The notes under the pieces: model-generated | What the model was told of the DNA's origin: nothing | Databases searched by the model: none | The model's input: the letters and a program-made list of their open reading frames with translations, nothing else | Shown here: positions 1 to 64,000 of the stretch, in pieces | How the letters are laid out: the number at the start of each line of letters is the position of its first letter | How positions within the stretch are numbered: the first letter of the stretch is position 1 | Program-made: the position numbers and the translations under genes | Assembly (NCBI GenBank): GCA_025642075.2 | Contig: JAODUO010000122.1 | Location: 151,501-215,500, forward strand | Direction: 5' to 3' | DNA from: Ridgeia piscesae | Taxonomy: Eukaryota > Annelida > Polychaeta > Sabellida > Siboglinidae | Length of the DNA: 64,000 nucleotides

Positions 1-293
1 TGTCACAGCCACAGTTGTGTTTGTAGGTCTACCGGTACTTGGTTTTACATGCACCCTTTGCAGCAGCATAGACTGTTATGTATTGGGGGGAAATGAACAC
101 CCTAGCTTTGCTAATCTTGTCATTTAATAATTGTATTATATTTGTCTTGATGAGGATGCTTACATATTGCTATCGATCAATATGATAATTTCTCTTCTAG
201 TATATTTATTAAATGACCTTGAACAACAACAACAATTCTTGTTTATTTACTTTAGCAAACAAGCTCAGGATTCAGCAGTGTATATATTATATG

Positions 294-298
<5 letters not shown>

Positions 299-356
<58 letters not shown>
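299..356. repeat. (TA)n microsatellite
   Basis: About 28 TA units upstream of the gene. Confidence 0.98.
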
Positions 357-361
<5 letters not shown>

Positions 362-1156
362 ATATATACATATATGTTAAACCAGAATTCCTTTTTTCCT
401 GCATATTCTGAAGTGACATGCCATATTGCATTTAGCATCGTATTTGTGCAGCATATATACTGACACTGACACTGGCCAAGTGCACTGATCCATCATTTGC
501 CCAGTGTGTGTGTGTTGTGTCGGGGGCCATGTCTTGCATCAACTAACTATTTGTTCTGAACTAACAGACAGACTTCCTTTCTTTCACCAACTGAAGAGTA
601 TAGAGTTTCAGTTGTCAGCACAACCTGTATGTTTGCAGACACATGAGTCAGACAGACAAATACAAGGCTTGGTTTTGTATCGGTCATACATTTTTCATGG
701 CTGGGGCTATGCCAACAAACAAGCCAAGGGCCTTAGTCAATATATGCTTTATGTCAGTTCACACTGGTTGATGGAATGGGAGATAAATTTCTCTCATGCA
801 AGTAGATGTCTGTGTGTGGTCTGCATGTACAGAGGTTGAATACTACACATAAACAGGAAAGGTTTACAAAACATTAAGATAATTAAGCATTACATTATTT
901 GAAAGATGTTTTCATGTAATGTAAACATAAAATAAATCATTAGTAATCCACTACCACTAAATTATTTAGAATAAATATACATTATGTTTGTGGTTACTAC
1001 TGGTCAAATAGAGTTACCATTCTGTATAATTAAGCATACACCAAGATAATAGTTATTGTGTGTTGCATGTCGATCTGTATAACAAAAAACTAATACACAC
1101 CACACACTGAACCTCATTTAGCACAAACGGGATGACTTATGTCTTGGTGTAAAAAT

Positions 1157-1182
1157 AAGTAGTAGTAGTAGTGTGTGTATAT

Positions 1183-1230
<48 letters not shown>
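1157..1230. repeat. (AGT)n/(GT)n/(AT)n compound microsatellite
   Basis: Five AGT units, a short GT run and about 26 AT units in succession. Confidence 0.95.
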
Positions 1231-1232
<2 letters not shown>

Positions 1233-3967
1233 AACATGCTAATAAGAAAGCATTAATTACTAAAACATTGTGATCAATATTTTTTATTTGGCTGAAAACA
1301 GTGTCTCATCAGGGTTAATGGTATCTTCTATATGTTGTTTTAGAAAACATCCATGGATAGATGACATATTGAAACACAGTATTACACATATCATGCCTTT
1401 TTGTGGGTAATTTATTTAATTAATGATGTGTGTGTGTATTCAAATGAACTTCGCTAATGACACTTATTAAGTGCAAGAAAACAAGACAATGATCAGTGTT
1501 TATTGATCCTATGACCAGCTGCTTCACTCCTTAGCCACTCGTCACACATGGCCGATTGCCACGGTCATGCGTGGCCGAGTACCATTCCTGCACACTTGAG
1601 ATTCCTTATGCAGGTGAACTTAATTAGTGGAATGGCTAATAGTGTTGGTTGTTTGCCTGTTGCCTTGCCAATGAAATGGCTACTGGAGGCGGTCACTGTT
1701 TGCTCCATGCATTGCATATTGTGCTACTCAGTGGGCGGTACTAAAGCAGTATGGGAACTACAAATGTAGTAGACTAATGGGCTCCAGGCTCAACAGGCGA
1801 GCAGTGTATACATTGGTTCAATAGCCAGCTAAATGGTCAGCCTTTGTATACGTACAATGAAATTAGACTCTTTTCACAGTTTATTTGACTTGGCAATTGA
1901 GTATTATTTGCACAGTGTTATATTGGACATTCATAATTTTGCTGGATATATCCACTACTTTGCAATGATTGGTATTTTAGTTGCAAAATATTTTATAGTA
2001 TTATGTGAATATCTTATGCTGTGGTATCTACTGATATATTTAATATGTGAAACAAATATTATATGTGCCAGGGAAAAGTAATGTTTTATACCCAAACTAA
2101 ATCTTCTGTATGTAAGATTATTTTCATCTGTAAGAACACCACATACCCAGGGTTTATAAACCCACAGTACCAATAACTACAGTTGTGCCACCCAGTTACC
2201 GTGTCTGCAGTATTAACACAGCTCATTTCAAACCTCATTTTTCATTCCCATAATTATTTGACTTTCCTAAATAAGAACCAAAGATGCTTCAACAAAGTTC
2301 TCTCAATTTCTATAATGTATTTGATCATGTGGTTTATTTTTTATAAATATAATGAATAACAATATTATATCTGAGTCACACTGGAAAATATTAACAACGT
2401 ACGATAGCACAGTTGCTCTCAGGTATACTAGTCGGACAACTAAAGAAATTGTTCCTCCAAAACAAAAGGCACCAGCAGACATAACGCTGATATGATTGTG
2501 GCACATACAGTATTAACAATAACGTTCACACGGTAATTTCATAGCATTAAATGTGCCACACATTCAGTGGTCTCTACTGCTATGAATTGTTTGTCTCATG
2601 GGAAACAAACTGCAGATCTGATCGCCAAAATCTGTTCGGTTAATGCATCTGCAATCTATCTGTAGCTTAATCATTTCAGCTGATATTGCCACAATGAATT
2701 TGTCTGCTACATGCAGATTAATGTGTTACATAGATGTTTGCTAAACAAATTGGTCTTATGTAACACACTGCCAGCTACTTAGATTCCACTGTTATTAATT
2801 GTGGGTCTTTAGTTATGGTCCTTCATTTGTTAGCACCATGAAGCATTTGTCTCTTACCAGTTGACATTATTAAGTAGACATGGAATAAAAATACACTATA
2901 TCAACCATGTTATACATAACATTTATTCTACAAAGACAAAAGATAAAGAAAATTAATAGTTGTCTTAAATGGTGGCATTACAAGACAACAGAACATATTA
3001 TTTTGTAAATTTTATTACTGCAAAAATCACCTAGTGTTACAAATGCTAGAATTACGACATTACCTTGACTACCCCCAGGGTAGTAGAAGTAGATTCTGAA
3101 GCAATTTTAACTGCATTCTTATTATAGCTGTGCCCCATGGTAGTTCAAAAACACAGATGAATGTCGTACTGCAAGACACAGATGGTCTATGATCGGCTGG
3201 ATGCATAGCTTTATGCAGAGACCCGTCCACCCATTATTTGGACATATGAGTGGATAACATAAATGTTGAAAAATCAAGTCCTTAGAATGTCACCCATAAG
3301 AACACAAAAAGGTGGCAATCATTGGAATAGTGGAGACCCAAAAGAAATTTACCAATGAACCACCAAGAGTAAAGAAACACAGGATTTATAGATCAATAAG
3401 TGGTATTGCCTGCTTTCTGATGGTGAGAAATAAACTGATGCGTAGGATATCTACATAGTAGACACTACACATTTGTGTTTACTATAAGCATAAGAAGTGT
3501 AATCACAACATAGTACGCACGATTTATGCTACTGTTTAAATCGGTCAATGGGACCAAGTGACCTTTTTCTAGGTGTTGGTGATGCTGAATATAACAATAA
3601 ACAGGACACACATAATAACATATGAGGATTAGCAAATGGATTAGCTTAAGCTGGCAGAGTTCACAGAGGTCATGAATGCAGACAGATTTAGTAGTGGTCA
3701 TCCAACCATGGTTTTATGCAGGACCAAATTATTGCCAGTCACACATGTTTTGGTGGACACATGGATGTTAACTGTTAAGCCAGTTTACCAACTTAAAAAT
3801 GTGTCTGATGACCTGAAATGGACCACAAACACACATGACACCATTTACACTTCTAAGGCACAGCTTTATGTTATTTTTAGTAATCTACTTTTACAAATTC
3901 AAATTTATATTATGTGGTATGAAAATATATTTAAAAATCTGTAATAAAATGCCACATTTTGTTTCAG

Positions 3968-4002
3968 ATAAATGCGAACGGAGACCTTAGTTCACATCCA
4001 CC
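3968..4002 (+). other. 5' UTR part of first coding exon
   Basis: A tttgtttcag acceptor ends at 3967, and 35 bases later the context ccaccATGG marks the main start, close to an ideal Kozak sequence. A short upstream ATG lies inside this leader (see the uORF entry). Confidence 0.7.

Positions 4003-4010
<8 letters not shown>
3972..4010 (+). other. Upstream ORF overlapping the main start
   Basis: An ATG at 3972 opens a 12-codon frame ending in TAG at 4008-4010. It overlaps the main ATG at 4003 in another frame. Its Kozak context (ataaATGc) is poorer than the main start. If the leader is transcribed as modelled, it could dampen translation of the giant protein. Confidence 0.4.
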
Positions 4011-63944
<59,934 letters not shown>

Positions 63945-64000
63945 GTATGTCCGTGACAGAAAGCAGATTAGATTTGTTTAGTCATTACTACATAGGTTTA

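Larger units (their letters stand above)
1..3967. other. Upstream non-coding stretch, probably intron 1 or 5' flank
   Basis: AT-rich sequence with scattered short open frames that have no conserved look, no convincing splice pairs and no codon bias. It holds (TA)n tracts near 299-356 and 1179-1230. The exon with the start codon begins after a pyrimidine-rich acceptor ending at 3967, so this stretch most likely contains the end of an intron. No promoter or first non-coding exon could be assigned. Confidence 0.6.

Noticed and set aside
3672..3944. 90-residue open frame just before exon 1
   Set aside because: No domain, AT-rich codons and a stop before the splice acceptor at 3967; lies in the presumed intron.

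Overview
The window is eukaryotic nuclear DNA, most likely from a marine invertebrate and plausibly a mollusc. That placement is inferred from AT-rich introns full of (TA)n, (CA)n and minisatellite arrays, tRNA-derived SINE copies, a non-LTR retrotransposon tail, and short GT-AG exons whose coding GC content is well above that of the introns. No bacterial-type operon, CRISPR array, rRNA or functional tRNA gene was seen.

Nearly everything belongs to one plus-strand gene. I assembled 67 coding exons by reading splice sites and codon phase: the start codon is at 4003 and the last complete exon ends at 63944. Together they encode about 3,450 residues, and the gene continues past the right edge. 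Bases 1-3967 hold no coding exon that I can support. They are probably intron 1 or upstream sequence, because the start-codon exon begins at a splice acceptor. The promoter is outside the window or not recognisable.

In order, the protein has: a predicted N-myristoylated basic and disordered head (exon 1); seven tandem cupredoxin-like beta-sandwiches that all lack the type 1 copper cysteine (exons 2-21); a beta-sandwich resembling the chitobiase C-terminal/Fn3-associated domain (exons 22-25); two fibronectin type III (FN3) domains (exons 26-30); a long disordered linker built of frame-preserving exons (30-36); about fourteen more FN3 domains (exons 37-63), the last with a helical insertion; and a thioredoxin-like domain whose CxxC motif is replaced by HPVS (exons 64-67, cut by the window end). 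There is no signal peptide or membrane segment, so it reads as a very large intracellular, membrane-tethered scaffold. I do not recognise it as a named family.

Two places break the reading frame by one base: exon 13 near 20215, and exon 30 at a CTT-TGA near 32526. They may be assembly errors, real lesions, or, for exon 30, possible +1 frameshifting. The introns carry several minisatellites that begin or end exactly at exon borders and copy splice-site sequence. They also carry long palindromes, SINEs and a retrotransposon fragment. Residue numbers below refer to the joined model. 'Carries n' means the bases of a split codon passed over the exon border.
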